From the NCBI GenBank assembly GCA_001695595.3, contig MBPM02000008.1:1240001-1304000 (forward strand): a DNA stretch of 64,000 nucleotides, given 5' to 3'. The first letter of the stretch is position 1. The number at the start of each line of letters is the position of its first letter. Of the stretch, positions 32,834-45,842 are shown one piece after another. Source of the DNA: Plasmopara viticola. Taxonomy: Eukaryota; Oomycota; Peronosporomycetes; Peronosporales; Peronosporaceae. A model generated the notes under the pieces. The model did no database searches, was not told the DNA's origin, and saw nothing but the letters and a program-made list of their open reading frames with translations. Both the position numbers and the translations under genes were made by a program.

Positions 32834-33329
32834 CATATTTCGGTTCATAGGACCAATAGTTACAATTGTGAAAAAAAGCAAAACGTACACATGACGAAGA
32901 GTCAACTAGCAACATAATCGCTAGTTGGCTTCCATGTCTTCGATGCGGCCGCGATGAGAAGAGTTGGAATAAGCACGGTAATGGTTAAGCATGGTATCGC
33001 ACCGCAGAATGCATGTAAAAGTGTAATGAAATTTGCTCTCCCGCAGAATGCATGTTAAATAGCAGAAATTCTGCAGCGGCCAATTAAGCCTCCAATAGGA
33101 CCAATAGTTACAATTGTGAAAAAAAGCAAAACGTACACATGACGAAGAGTCAACTAGCAACATAATCGCTAGTTGGCTTCCATGTCTTCGATGCGGCCGC
33201 GATGAGAAGAGTTGGAATAAGCACGGTAATGGTTAAGCATGGTATCGCACCGCAGAATGCATGTAAAAGTGTAATGAAATTTGCTCTACCGCAGAATGCA
33301 TGTTAAATAGCAGAAATTCTGCAGCGGCG
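32834..33329 (+). repeat. 248-bp tandem duplication carrying a foreign block
   Basis: Two copies, offset 248 bp (ATGACGAAGAG at 32891 and 33139). Each holds about 175 bp seen nowhere else in the window, with an 8-bp inverted repeat (CAACTAGC...GCTAGTTG), a GCGGCCGC site and two CCGCAGAATGCATGT direct repeats. The origin of the block is unknown; it has no coding potential I can support. Confidence 0.8.
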
Positions 33330-33686
33330 GCAAAAATTGACAACTTCATAATCCTCTCGAAGAGTAGACAGCTACGCAAAGTTGATCTTGAAGACTTGGA
33401 GCGAGTTGCGTTGTGATGAATGTGTATGTCGTGTCTCCTCTTCGTGCGGATGAATCGCGTCATTTTCCGGGATTCGTCGCAGCATCAAATTCCATCTCTT
33501 GCAGCAGCTGACCAAACCGCTTTGAGGTCGGCAGCTACGCCTAATGAGGCAGCACCTGCTACAGAAAAGAGTCCAGATGGAAATAAGAAGGAATGCTGGG
33601 GCTGGGGAGGGCCTTGGGGAGGACTAGGCTGGGGTGGAGGCTGGGGCAGAGGCTGGGGCGGATGCTGGGGTGGAGGCTGGTGGTAG
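33321..33686 (+). pseudogene. WGGG-family gene with inverted 5' end, chimeric frame
   Basis: The leader and the first ten codons (33321-33496) lie in reverse, with the old ATG as CAT at 33347-33349. The mature region resumes in + orientation at 33499. The signal peptide is lost. A new 88-codon frame from 33420 joins antisense-leader codons (MCMSCLLFVRM...) in frame to LAAADQTALRS and the Gly/Trp domain. Repeat changes: KKECW, GCWGGGWW. Secretion of the chimera is doubtful. Confidence 0.88.
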
Positions 33687-34932
33687 ATCTTGGTCGACGC
33701 GTATGACTAACAGTATCGTGCCCTTACTTGCTTCTTTGAGCCCAAGAGGAAGTTATTCGACTGAAACGATAACACACTAAAAAACAGTGCTAGTTGTAGT
33801 GTCGTTCATTTTTCAGATTAAATTTGGGCATTACAAAAGTATTTTGTCGTAGGTGTCGATCAGTTGTCATCACAAAGATCTCTTGACAGGTAGCTGGTAA
33901 ATGGTTTGTCACATTGTATCTGTTCGCAATATTTTTATTTAGTAGGTGTCGAGTGACTAGATTGTATTGCCGTAGTTGATACCGATGTTTTAGCTTGGCT
34001 AACTGTATGACCTTGCACAAAAAGTGACGTTCGACATGTCTTGCTACCCCGCCGTCTTGTCAATCAACATTTTGGACTCATTCACAATAAAATTGAACAA
34101 AAAACTTGGGATTCGAGGGAAATGTGAACGTGGAAAAGAAGTACAGGTAACGTTTCATCACCCGTCATACCAATCACGCGTACTTGGCTAGAGTTGCTTG
34201 AATATAATGAAATGGAACGGTGCTGATGAGCCGACTTTTTGCAATTATAGATTTTTCAGCTATTGTTTCTCAAGCTTAAGCTTCAAAAACTATTTTTCCG
34301 AAGTAAAATTTTAAATTGTAAGATGCCCATATTTCGGTTCATCAATCAATTAAGCCTCCAATAGGACCAATAGTTGCAATTGTAAAAAAGCAAAACGTAC
34401 ACCAACCTTTGACGACCAAGATGACGAAGATGAAATGCCTGTTGCATCAAATGCTTGTGACATGCAAAAAGATATTTTTTTCTTGAAGAATCTCACACAA
34501 AACACAAAGCATTTGGATTACAATTGTGTTTTTTTTTTTACTTTCTTGGACGATGTCACGGGAAAAAGATGACATGAATACGAAGACAAGACTATTACAC
34601 AGGATGGCGCTAGACCAGAATCGATGTAACGGACGGTGCTCCTATATGTTGCAGTTCTGTATCGGTGAGCATTCTATCTGTTGCTTGCAATGCAGCAGCT
34701 AAAGCGTTCATGAAATTCTAGGAGCATCAATGACAGAGTGAGTTTAGAATGTGGAATTGTCGAAAACGTCCCAGCCAATATTCGTGATGGAATTTGATGC
34801 TGCGACGAATCCCGGAAAATGACGCGATTCATCCGCACGAAGAGGAGACACGACATACACATTCATCACAACGCAACTCGCTCCAAGTCTTCAAGATCAA
34901 CTTTGCGTAGCTGTCTACTCTTCGAGAGGATT

Positions 34933-35169
34933 ATGAAGTTGTCAATTTTTGCCGCCGCTGCTGCAATTGCTGTTGCAAACTTTGCAGCAGCTGACCAAAC
35001 CGCTTTGAGGTCGGTAGCTATGCCTACTGAAGCAGCACCCGCTACAGAAAAGAGTCCAGATGGAAATAAGAAGGAATTCTGGGGCTGGGGAGGGCCTTGG
35101 GGAGGACTAGGCTGGGGTGGAGGCTGGGGCAGAGGCTGGGGCGGAGGCTGGGGTGGAGGCTGGTGGTAG
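34933..35169 (+). CDS. WGGG-family secreted protein, mosaic copy
   Basis: 78 aa, frame intact. Subfamily II flanks and repeat (GGACTAGGC, WGRG) surround a linker of subfamily I type (SVAMPTEAAP). At least five subfamily I bases lie between 35015 and 35040, which suggests a short gene conversion tract. Confidence 0.84.
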   Translation: MKLSIFAAAAAIAVANFAAADQTALRSVAMPTEAAPATEKSPDGNKKEFWGWGGPWGGLGWGGGWGRGWGGGWGGGWW

Positions 35170-36414
35170 ATCTTGGTCGACGCGTATGACTAACAGTATC
35201 GTGCCCTTACTTGCTTCTTTGAGCCCAAGAGGAAGTTATTCGACTGAAACGATAACACACTAAAAAACAGTGCTAGTTGTAGTGTCGTTCTTTTTTCAGA
35301 TTAAATTTGGGCATTATAAAAGTATTTTGTCGTAGGTGTCGATCAGTTGTCATCACAAAGATCTCTTGACAGGTAGCTGATAAATGGTTTGTCACATTGT
35401 ATCTGTCCGCAATATTTTTTGTTAGTAGGTGTCGAGTGACTAGATTGTAATGCCGTAGTTGATACCAATGTTTAAACTTGGCTAACTGTATGACCTTGCA
35501 CAAAAAGTGACGTTCGACATGTCTTGCTACCCCGCCGTCTTGTCAATCAACATTTTGGACTCATTCACAATAAAATTGAACAAAAAACTTGGGATTCGAG
35601 GGAAACGTGAACGTGGAAAAGAAGTACAGGTAACGTTTCATCACCCGTCATACCAATCACGCGTACTTGGCTAGAGTTGCTTGAATATAATGAAATGGAA
35701 CGGTGCTGATGAGCCGACTTTTTGCAATTATAGATTTTTCAGCTATTGTTTCTCAAGCTTAAGCTTCAAAAACTATTTTTCCGAAGTAAAATTTTAAATT
35801 GTAAGATGCCCATATTTTGGTTCATCAATCAATTAAGCCTCCAATAGGACCAATAGTTGCAATTGTGAAAAAAAGCAAAACGTACACCAACCTTTGACGA
35901 CCAAGATGACGAAGATGAAATGCCTGTTGCATCAAATGCTTGTGACATGCAAAAAGGTGACTATTTCTTGTGGAAGTTCACACAAAACACAAAGCATTTG
36001 GATTACAATTGTGTTTTTTTTTACTTTCTTGGACATGTCACGGGAAAAAGATGACATGAATACGAAGACAAGACTATTACACAGGATGGCGCTAGACCAG
36101 AATCGATGTAACGGACGGTGCTCCTATATGTTGCAGTTCTGTATCGGTTAGCATTCTATCTGTTGCTTGCAATGCAGCAGCTAAAGCGTTCATGAAATTC
36201 TAGGAGCATCAATGACAGAGTGAGTTTAGAATGTGGAATTGTCGAAAACGTCCCAGCCAATATTCGTGATGGAATTTGATGCTGCGACGAATCCCGGAAA
36301 ATGACGCGATTCATCCGCACGAAGAGGAGACACGACATACACATTCATCACAACGCAACTCGCTCCAAGTCTTCAAGATCAACTTTGCGTAGCTGTCTAC
36401 TCTTCGAGAGGATT

Positions 36415-36651
36415 ATGAAGTTGTCAATTTTTGCCGCCGCTGCTGCAATTGCTGTTGCAAACTTTGCAGCAGCTGACCAAACCGCTTTGAGGTCGGCAGC
36501 TACGCCTAATGAGGCAGCACCTGCTACAGAAAAGAGTCCAGATGGAAATAAGAAGGAATTCTGGGGCTGGGGAGGGCCTTGGGGAGGACTAGGCTGGGGT
36601 GGAGGCTGGGGCGGAGGCTGGGGCGGAGGCTGGGGTGGAGGCTGGTGGTAG
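36415..36651 (+). CDS. WGGG-family secreted protein, subfamily II
   Basis: 78 aa, four WGGG units, linker SAATPNEAAPATEKS. It is a good reference for subfamily II, which differs from subfamily I at Val to Ala, Met to Thr and Thr to Asn in the linker. Confidence 0.86.
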   Translation: MKLSIFAAAAAIAVANFAAADQTALRSAATPNEAAPATEKSPDGNKKEFWGWGGPWGGLGWGGGWGGGWGGGWGGGWW

Positions 36652-37895
36652 ATCTTGGTCGACGCGTATGACTAACAGTATCGTGCCCTTACTTGCTTCT
36701 TTGAGCCCAAGAGGAAGTTATTTGACTGAAACGATAACACACTAAAAAACAGTGCTAGTTGTAGTGTCGTTCATTTTTCAGAATAAATGTGGGCATTACA
36801 AAAGTATTTTGTCGTAGGTGTCGATCAGTTGTCATTACAAAGATCTCTTGACAGGTAGCTGGTAAATGGTTTGTCACATTGTATCTGTCCGCAATATTTT
36901 TAGTTAGTAGGTGTCGAGTGACTAAATTGTATTGCCGTAGTTGATACCAATGTTTAAACTTGGCTAACTGTATGACCTTGCACAAAAAGTGACGTTCGAC
37001 ATGTCTTGCTACCCCGCCGTCTTGTCAATCAACATTTTGGACTCATTCACAATAAAATTGAACAAAAAACTTGGGATTCGAGGGAAATGTGAACGTGGAA
37101 AAGAAGTACAGGTAACGTTTCATCACCCGTCATACCAATCACGCGTACTTGGCTAGAGTTGCTTGAATATAATGAAATGGAACTTGCTGATGAGCCGACT
37201 TTTTGCAATTATAGATTTTTCAGCTATTGTTTTTCAAGCTTAAGCTTCAAAAACTATTTTTCCGAAGTAAAATTTTAAATTGTAAGATGCCCATATTTCG
37301 GTTCATCAATCAATTAAGCCTCCAATAGGACCAATAGTTGCAATTGTGAAAAAAAGCAAAACGTACACCAACCTTTGACGACCAAGATGACGAAGATGAA
37401 ATGCCTGTTGCATCAAATGCTAGTAAATGCAAAAAGGTGACTATTTCTTGTGGAAGTTTACACAAAACACAAAGCATTTGGATTACAATTGTGTTTTTTT
37501 TTACTTTCTTGGACGATGTCGCGGGAAAAAGATGACATGAATACGAAGACAAGACTATTACACAGGATGGCGCTAGACCAGAATCGATGTAACGGACGGT
37601 GCTCCTATATGTTGCAGTTCTGTATCGGTGAGCATTCTATCTGTTGCTTGCAATGCAGCAGCTAAAGCGTTCATGAAATTCTAGGAGCATCAATGACAGA
37701 GTGAGTTTAGAATGTGTAATTGTCGAAAACGTCCCAGCCAATATTCGTGATGGAATTTGATGCTGCGACGAATCCCGGAAAATGACGCGATTCATCCGCA
37801 CGAAGAGGAGACACGACATACACATTCATCACAACGCAACTCGCTCCAAGTCTTCAAGATCAACTTTGCGTAGCTGTCTACTCTTCGAGAGGATT

Positions 37896-38108
37896 ATGAA
37901 GTTGTCAATTTTTGCCGCCGCTGCTGCAATTGCTGTTGCAAACTTTGCAGCAGCTGACCAAACCGCTTTGAGGTCGGCAGCTACGCCTAATGAGGCAGCA
38001 CCTGCTACAGAAAAGAGTCCAGATGGAAATAAGAAGGAATTCTGGGGCTGGGGAGGGCCTTGGGGAGGACTAGGCTGGGGTGGAGGCTGGGGTGGAGGCT
38101 GGTGGTAG
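37896..38108 (+). CDS. WGGG-family secreted protein, shortest form
   Basis: 70 aa, only two WGGG units before WW; otherwise like the copy at 36415. It shows the lower end of the repeat-number range. Confidence 0.85.
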   Translation: MKLSIFAAAAAIAVANFAAADQTALRSAATPNEAAPATEKSPDGNKKEFWGWGGPWGGLGWGGGWGGGWW

Positions 38109-39348
38109 ATCTTGGTCGACGCGTATGACTAACAGTATCGTGCCCTTACTTGCTTCTTTGAGCCCACGAGGAAGTTATTCGACTGAAACGATAACACACT
38201 AAAAAACAGTGCTAGTTGTAGTGTCGCTCTATTTTCAGAATAAATTTGGCATTACAAAAGTATTTTGTCGTAGGTGTCGATCAGTTGTCATTACAAAGAT
38301 CTCTTGACAGTAGCTGGTAAATGGTTTGTCACATTGTATCTGTCCGCAATATTTTTAGTTAGTAGGTGTCGAGTGACTAATTGTATTGCCGTAGTTGATA
38401 CCAATGTTTAAACTTGGCTAACTGTATGACCTTGCACAAAAAGTGACGTTCGACATGTCTTGCTACCCCGCCGTCTTGTCAATCAACATTTTGGACTCAT
38501 TCACAATAAAATTGAACAAAAAACTTGGGATTCGAGGGAAATGTGAACGTGGAAAAGAAGTACAGGTAACGTTTCATCACCCGTCATACCAATCACGCGT
38601 ACTTGGCTAGAGTTGCTTGAATATAATGAAATGGAACGGTGCTGATGAGCCGACTTTTTGCAATTATAGATTTTTCAGCTATTGTTTCTCAAGCTTAAGC
38701 TTCAAAAACTATTTTTCCGAAGTAAAATTTTAAATTGTAAGATGCCCATATTTCGGTTCATCAATCAATTAAGCCTCCAATAGGACCAATAGTTGCAATT
38801 GTAAAAGAGCAAAACGTACACCAACCTTTGACGACCAAGATGACGAAGATGAAATGCCTGTTGCATCAAATGCTAGTAAATGCAAAAAGGTGACTATTTC
38901 TTGAAGAATCTCACACAAAACACAAAGCATTTGGATTACAATTGTGTTTTTTTTTACTGACTTGGACGATGTCACGGGAAAAAGATGACATGAATACGAA
39001 GACAAGACTATTACACAGGATGGCGCTAGACCAGAATCGATGTAACGGACGGTGCTCCTATATGTTGCAGTTCTGTATCGGTGAGCATTCTATCTGTTGC
39101 TTGCAATGCAGCAGCTAAAGCGTTCATGAAATTCTAGGAGCATCAATGACAGAGTGAGTTTAGAATGTGGAATTGTCGAAAACGTCCCAGCCAATATTCG
39201 TGATGGAATTCGATGCTGCGACGAATCCCGGAAAATGACGCGATTCATCCGCACGAAGAGGAGACACGACATACACATTCATCACAACGCAACTCGCTCC
39301 AAGTCTTCAAGATCAACTTTGCGTAGCTGTCTACTCTTCGAGAGGATT

Positions 39349-39561
39349 ATGAAGTTGTCAATTTTTGCCGCCGCTGCTGCAATTGCTGTTGCAAACTTTG
39401 CAGCTGCTGACCAAACCGCTTTGAGGTCGGCAGCTACGCCTAATGAGGCAGCACCTGCTACAGAAAAGAGTCCAGATGGAAATAAGAAGGAATTCTGGGG
39501 CTGGGGAGGGCCTTGGGAAGGACTAGGCTGGGGTGGAGGCTGGGGTGGAGGCTGGTGGTAG
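39349..39561 (+). CDS. WGGG-family secreted protein, short form
   Basis: 70 aa, two WGGG units, with one Gly to Glu change (PWEGLG). The leader has a G to C change that opens the upstream frame further (to 39154), but the signal peptide again fixes the start at 39349. Confidence 0.84.
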   Translation: MKLSIFAAAAAIAVANFAAADQTALRSAATPNEAAPATEKSPDGNKKEFWGWGGPWEGLGWGGGWGGGWW

Positions 39562-40784
39562 ATCTTGGTCGACGCGTATGACTAACAGTATCGTGCCCTT
39601 ACTTGCTTCTTTGAGCCCAAGAGGAAGTTCTTTGACTGAAACGATAACACACTAAAAAACAGTGCTAGTTGTAGTGTCGCTCTATTTTCAGAATAAATTT
39701 GGGCATTACAAAAGTATTTTGTCGTAGGTGTCGATCAGTTGTCATTACAAAGATCTCTTGACAGATAGCTGGTAAATGGTTTGTCACAATGTATCTGTTC
39801 GCAATATTTTTAATTAGTAGGTGTCGAGTGACTAGATTGTATTGCCGTAGTTGATACCAATGTTTTAACTTGGCTAACTGTATGACCTTGCACAAAAAGT
39901 AACGTTCGACATGTCTTGCTACCCCGCCGTCTTGTCAATCGACATTTTGGACCCATTCACAATAAAAGTGAACAAAAAACTTGAGATTCGAGGGAAATGT
40001 GAACGTGGGAAAGAAGTACAGGTAACGTTTTATCACCCGTCATACCAATATCGCGTACTTGGTTAGAGTTGTTTGAATATTATGAAATGGAAAGGTGCTG
40101 ATGAGCCGACTTTTTGCAATTATAGATTTTTCAGCTATTGTTTCTCAAGCCTCAGCTTCAAAAACTATTTTTCAGAAGTAAAATTCTAAATTGTCTGATG
40201 CCCATATTTCGGTTCATCAATCAATTAAGCCTCCAATAGGACCAATAAGAGCAATTGTGACGAAAAAGCAAAACGTACACCAACCTTTGACGACCAAGAT
40301 GACGAAGATGAAATGCCTGTTGCATCAAATGCTAGTGACATGCAAAAAGATGCATTTTCTTGTAGAATCTTACACAAAGCACAAAACATTTGGATCACGA
40401 CTGTGTTCTTTTTCCTACTTACTTGGACGAGCTCACGGGAAAAAGCTGACATGAATACGAGGACAAGATTATTACGCACAAGATGGCGCTAGACCAAAAT
40501 TGATGAAACGGACGGTGCTCCTATTTGTTGCTATTCTGTATCGGTGAGCATTCTAGCGTTCATGAAATTCTAGTAGCATCAATGACAGAGTGAGTTTAGA
40601 AAGTGTAATCGTGGAAAACGTCCCAGCCAATATTCGTGGTGGATTTTGATGCTACGACGAATCCCGGAAAATGACGCGATTCATCCGCACGAAGAGGAGA
40701 CACGACATAAACATTCATCACAACGCAACTCGCTCCAAGTCTTCAAGATCAACTTTGCGTAGCTGTCTACTCTTCGATAGGATT

Positions 40785-41021
40785 ATGAAGCTGTCAATTT
40801 TTGCCGCCGCTGCTGCAATTGCTGTTGCAAACTTTGCAGCTGCTGACCAAACTGCTTTGAGGTCGGCAGCTACGCCTACTGAGGCAGCACCCGCTACAGA
40901 AAAGAGTCCAGATGGAAATAAGAAGGAATTCTGGGGCTGGGGAGGGCCTTGGGGAGGACTCGGCTTGGGTGGAGGCTGGGGCGGAGGCTGGGGTGGAGGC
41001 TGGGGTGGAGGCTGGTGGTAG
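40785..41021 (+). CDS. WGGG-family secreted protein, transitional copy
   Basis: 78 aa. The linker is a mixture (SAATPTEAAP) and the first repeat Trp is Leu (GLGLGGGW). Its leader keeps the AAGATCA segment like subfamily II, while the start and 3' UTR are subfamily I-like. Its downstream spacer is interrupted by the copia dimer at 41314. Confidence 0.84.
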   Translation: MKLSIFAAAAAIAVANFAAADQTALRSAATPTEAAPATEKSPDGNKKEFWGWGGPWGGLGLGGGWGGGWGGGWGGGWW

Positions 41022-41313
41022 ATCTTGGTCGACGCATATGACTAACAGTATCGTACCCTCACTTGCTTCTTTAAGCCTCAAAGGAAGTTATTCGACTGAA
41101 ACGATAACACACAAAAACACAGTGCTAGTAATAGTGTCGTTCTATTTTCGAAATAAATTTGGGCATAACAAAAGTATTTTGTCGTAGGTGTCGATTAGTT
41201 GTCATTACAAAGGTCTCTTGACAGGTAGCTGATAAATGTTTGTCACAATGTATCTGTCCGCAATATTTTTAGTTTGTAGGTGTCGAGTGACTAGATTGTA
41301 TTGCCGTAGTTAA

Positions 41314-41493
41314 TGTAACGGCCTCTAATTGGGTGTCCCACAGTATGTGTCAACTTGACATATAAGAGAAATAGTCACATTCTAGAATATCGAGACAGAA
41401 GAACACGTGGCTACAAGTGAGTTAGAGCCTATGGTTTGCTATATTCCTATGAATTTACTTTCCACTTTGCACTGCGACAATCACATTGTTATA
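41314..41493 (+). repeat. Copia family 1 LTR, left outer
   Basis: 180 bp. One difference from the right outer LTR (TTCCACTTT versus TTCCATTTT). Confidence 0.95.
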
Positions 41494-41505
41494 GGTTATG
41501 AGCCC
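41494..41505 (+). promoter_or_regulatory. Primer binding site of A copy
   Basis: GGTTATGAGCCC overlapping the gag ATG at 41498. Confidence 0.75.
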
Positions 41506-44500
41506 AATAACGAACCCGAACGAGATCCTCAGCGACGACAACTACTTCCTGTGGGAGTTTAACGCCCGCATGGCATTGGCCAGGAAGGACCTCCTCGACC
41601 ATCTCGAGGTGAAGCCAGAAGACGCAGTGAACGCCCCCGCCCAATGGAAAGCCGCCGATGTGAAGGCGCTGGCTGTGGTGTCGAAGCTGTTGAGTCCAAC
41701 GTACCAGATGATGGTGAGAGAAGCCAATTCTGCATGGGAAGCATGGCAAATTCTGCGTGCATTTTTCATGAAGCAGAGTCTGCACAACCGTGTGCAGCTG
41801 CGCAAGCAACTCCACGAGTTCGCGATGGCCAGTGGTGGGAGTCTCATGGAGCATCTGGTGCAGTTCGATGAATTGTGTGCGAAGTTGGCTGCGGTTGGTG
41901 ACGCTCTGCCTAAAGAGGAGAAGCTGGTGATCCTCCTTGGTAGTGTGCCAAGTGAGTACGACGCGATGGTGCGGCTCATCGAAGCGCGCGACCGTGTGAC
42001 ACTTCTGGATGCGAAAGAGATGCTCCGACGCGAATATGAGATGATTCAGAAACGCGAGGTGAAGGAGCAAGCATTCAAGGCGACGGTGAGTGATATGGTG
42101 GAAGGTTCCAGAATGGGCGTGGAGGCCGACGTGGACGAAATGCCAAGGACACGGACGCAAAGGGCATAATGGTAGTGACAAGAAGGAGTTCAAGGGCCGA
42201 TGCTATGAATGCCACGAAGCTGGCCACAAGAAGCAAGATTGCCCGAGGCTGAAGGGCAATGCCGGTGGATCGGAGTTCGCGTTCTCCGCTATGACCGCTG
42301 GTGGTGAGCGATCCTCCACCTGGCTCCTTGATAGTGGAGCCAGCTCGCACATGACTACGGATCGGAATGATTTTTCGGAGTACCGCCCGCTTACAGAACC
42401 AATCGAGATCATGGTGGCAAATGGCCAGCGGGTTGCCGCCATAGGTATGGGTACCGTGCGAGTTTACTTTACCGGAGACGTGCGGGTGAAGTTGACGGAT
42501 GTTCTCCACGTTCAGAAATTGGACCGAAAGCTACTGTCGGTTCCTGCACTCATGTCCAAGAATCTCGCTGTGCAGTTCGACAAGACCGGTGCCTCCATCT
42601 CGCTGAATGGCCGTGTTATTGTTCGAGTCCCTCGGATTGGGAAACTGTACGCGTGTGAACTAAAACAGAACGGAAGGCAACGCGTATACGGCATTTGATG
42701 GTGAGTCAAGTGATAAAGCCTACGAAGTCATTCACGCGCGCCTGGGGCACGTCTCCGATACCAAGCTAAAGTTAATTGCTCGCGCGTGCGATGGTGTCCC
42801 CCCTATGGCTTTGTTTCAATCGGATGGTGGTGTTTGCAGTGGCTGTGCGCAAGGAAAAATGACCACGAGCTCGTACGCGCACCAATCGGGTAGCGAGATA
42901 AAGACAGGTCGCCCATTCGAGATTGTGCACACGGATGTGATGGGGCCAATAAAACCGAAGTCCAAGGGTGGTGCGGTATACATCGTGGTCTTCGTGGACG
43001 ACTTCAGCCGAGTAGTGTTCGTCAACTTCATCAAGCAGAAGTCTCAAGTGTTCGATTGCTTCAAGGCATTCTGCACTCAGGTTAAGGTGCAACACGGCTG
43101 CAAGGTGATGTGTGTTCGTAGTGACAACGGTGGTGAATATGTGAGCAAGCGCTTCGGCAAGTTCTGTGCGTCCAAAGGGATCATTCACCAGACGAGTGCG
43201 CCATACAGCCCCCAGCAAAATGGGACCGCTGAGCGTATGAACCGGACACTAGCTGACATGGCCCGATCGATGCTACACTACATGCGAGTGGACCGTGTGT
43301 GGTGGGCTGAAGCGTTTCGGACTGCAGCTTACATCGTCAACCGTATCCCGAATACTGCGCGACCGGATCAGAGCCCCCTCGAAGTATTAACCGGAAAGCG
43401 CCAGTCACTCGAAGACCTTCGTGTATTTGGTGCTCGTGGCTACGTACATGTTGACAAGCCAAACGTAGGCAAACTTGATCCTCGAGCTCACCGTTGCCTC
43501 TTCCTTGGATACGCTGATGGTTCGAAAGCGTATCGTGTGTGGGATTACGACGACGAGCGCATCGTGATTTCGCGATCGGTGCATCTGAATGAGCGACCAC
43601 CAGACACGTTCCAAGCCGTCAGTGATGACTCAAGTTGCTTTCCTTGGGTGGTTAGCATCAATGATCACGATTCCGTGAGTTATATTCCGCCACCGCGACC
43701 AGTGAATGAGAACGACCATGATGCAACTGCGGATGTCGACGATGCCGCCGACGTTGAAATGGAAGAAGTGCCCCCTACCGATGCTCAAATCTCACCCGTT
43801 CCTACTGATGCTTTGGACAGGGGGAGTAACAGCCAGATGCAAGTTGTCCAGCGCATCAGTCCTTCCACTGCTACCGAAGATCAGCAGATGCAGCTCGCCC
43901 AGCGTCCTGATTGCGATATCGTCCCGCACTCACAACATCCAAGTCGGTCGATCGATCGCCCCGCCATCGTCCAGCATCTCAACCCGAGCCTTGACCTCGT
44001 CCGTGCTGCCGGATGTGATCCGTGCGCACCGTCAGCAATAATCCCTCATGGTGAAGGTGTTGGCGTCGGCGTCCATGCATCAGAGAATCGCATGGTGTTC
44101 AGTGGTGGTTCCATTCGCCCTCGGTCGATCACGTATGAACAACCGCGTCTACTGACTGATGGAGATATGCCTTTGCATCTTGGTGGCGCTGAAAATGACG
44201 ATGAGCCAGAACCAGAAAGCAAGCGACCACGCCTGGATGAGTACGAAATTGCGTTGGCGGTGTCTGAGCTGCCTACATCATACGCTGAAGCAATGGCGGC
44301 CCCTGACGCTCCACAATGGAAGGAAGCTATTCGTGCTGAGATTCGGTCGCATGTGCGGAGCCACACGTGGGACATGGTGCGACGACCTCAAGGAAACAAG
44401 GTGATCGGATGCAAATGGGTATTCGCGAAGAAGTACGACGAGAATGGAGCGGTTAAGCGATACAAGGCACGTCTAGTCGCTCGAGGTTTCCTCCAGACTC

Positions 44501-45842
44501 GCGGCATAGACTATACCACACATACTCACCAGTGGCAAGCATGAACACGATCCGGGTCTTTCTCGCATTGTGCTGCTCTCGACGCCTCATGATTCGCCAG
44601 TTTGACATTGAGACCGCATTTCTAAATGGAAAGCTTGACGAAACAGTGTTTATGAATCCCCCTGAAGGAGTGAATGTGGCGCCGGAATTGGTTTGCAGAC
44701 TCCGCCGCAGCCTCTATGGACTCAAGCAAGCTGCAGCTGTGTGGCACCGTACCATCCGCGACGTGTTCAAGCGTCTAGGTTTCAAACAGTGTCGAGCTGA
44801 TCCTTGTCTCTTCGTTCGACGAGATGACAGTGACCCAGCGGCCGCGGTTTTAGTGGTGCTCTACGTAGACGATCTACTTGTTGGCTGCAAAACAGAGGAA
44901 CAAGCGCGATCCGTGTGTACTGGTCTCGCGTCGCACTTCACGGTCAAATCACTCGGTGATGCTCGTTTCGTTCTCGGGATGGAAGTACTTCACGATCGGA
45001 AACGTGGTGAAATGGTGGTGAAGCAATCTCAGTTTATAACCAAGTTGCTCGAGCGTTTTGGTCAAGTATCTGCTCATGGTGTCCGCAACCCAATGGTAAT
45101 TGGTCAAGATCTCAGCCCATCCGACAAGCACGGTGTATGCACAGACAAAAATAAGTACCGCGAACTAATCGGATCAATGCTGTACGTTGCCAATGCCACA
45201 CGTCCCGACATTGGCTACGTGCTGTCGATACTCTCTCAGTACCTCGATACGCCGCGTGAGATGCATTGGAATGCTGCGCTACGTGTACTTCGCTACCTCA
45301 AGGCCACTCTTTCGATCGGCATCCACTACACGGCAAAGGGCAAGAATATCGTGACATACTGCGACGCGAACTGGGGTGGTGATAAGGAGACGCGACGCTC
45401 GACGTCTGGTGTGATGGTGAAGATGGCTGACGGTCCGGTCATCTACAAGAGCAAGCGTCAAGCGACCGTCGCATTATCAACTGCTGAAGCCGAGTACATG
45501 GCTCTCGCACTTACCGCTCAAGAAGTACTGTGGCTGCGTTTCCTCCTCACAGAGATGGGTGTAAACGTGTCGAGTGCGTCGACGATCTACATGGACAACC
45601 AGTCGGCGATTAGTATGGCAACTAACCACGGATACACCCCACGCGCCAAGCACATCGACCTCCGAGCTCACTTCGTCCGTGACTACGTCGAGAAGGGCAC
45701 CATCAAGGTGGAGTACGTACCATCGGAGTCTCAGCTAGCGGATATGTTAACGAAGGCCATTCCGACGCCGCGCTTTGTGGAGCTTCGTGACGCATGCGGA
45801 CTTGTGGACTGTCAAGTTGAGGGGGAGTGTAACGGCCTCTAA
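41498..45842 (+). pseudogene. Copia family 1 gag-pol, A copy, four frameshifts
   Basis: All domains from capsid to RNase H are present, but the frame is broken by short deletions: one base near 42096 (GATATTG... reads GATATGG), one near 42149 (AAGGGACA to AAGGACA), two near 42664 (A-run) and one near 44518 (TACCCACA to TACCACA). Integrase and most of RT are each still open within segments. The stop codon at 45840-45842 lies in the middle LTR. All lesions are base losses in or next to short runs, so check for read error. Confidence 0.93.
45819..45827 (+). promoter_or_regulatory. Polypurine tract of A copy
   Basis: GAGGGGGAG directly before the middle LTR. Confidence 0.85.

Larger units (their letters stand above)
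31192..41313 (+). repeat. Tandem array inside the inverted block, subfamily II changing to I
   Basis: Gene starts at 31960, a disrupted copy near 33.5 kb, then 34933, 36415, 37896, 39349 and 40785 (later periods 1482, 1481, 1453, 1436 bp). Up to about 39.9 kb the units are subfamily II (CGCGTATGAC after the stop, AAGTTGTC at the start). The unit with the gene at 40785 has subfamily I features on both sides. Confidence 0.94.
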
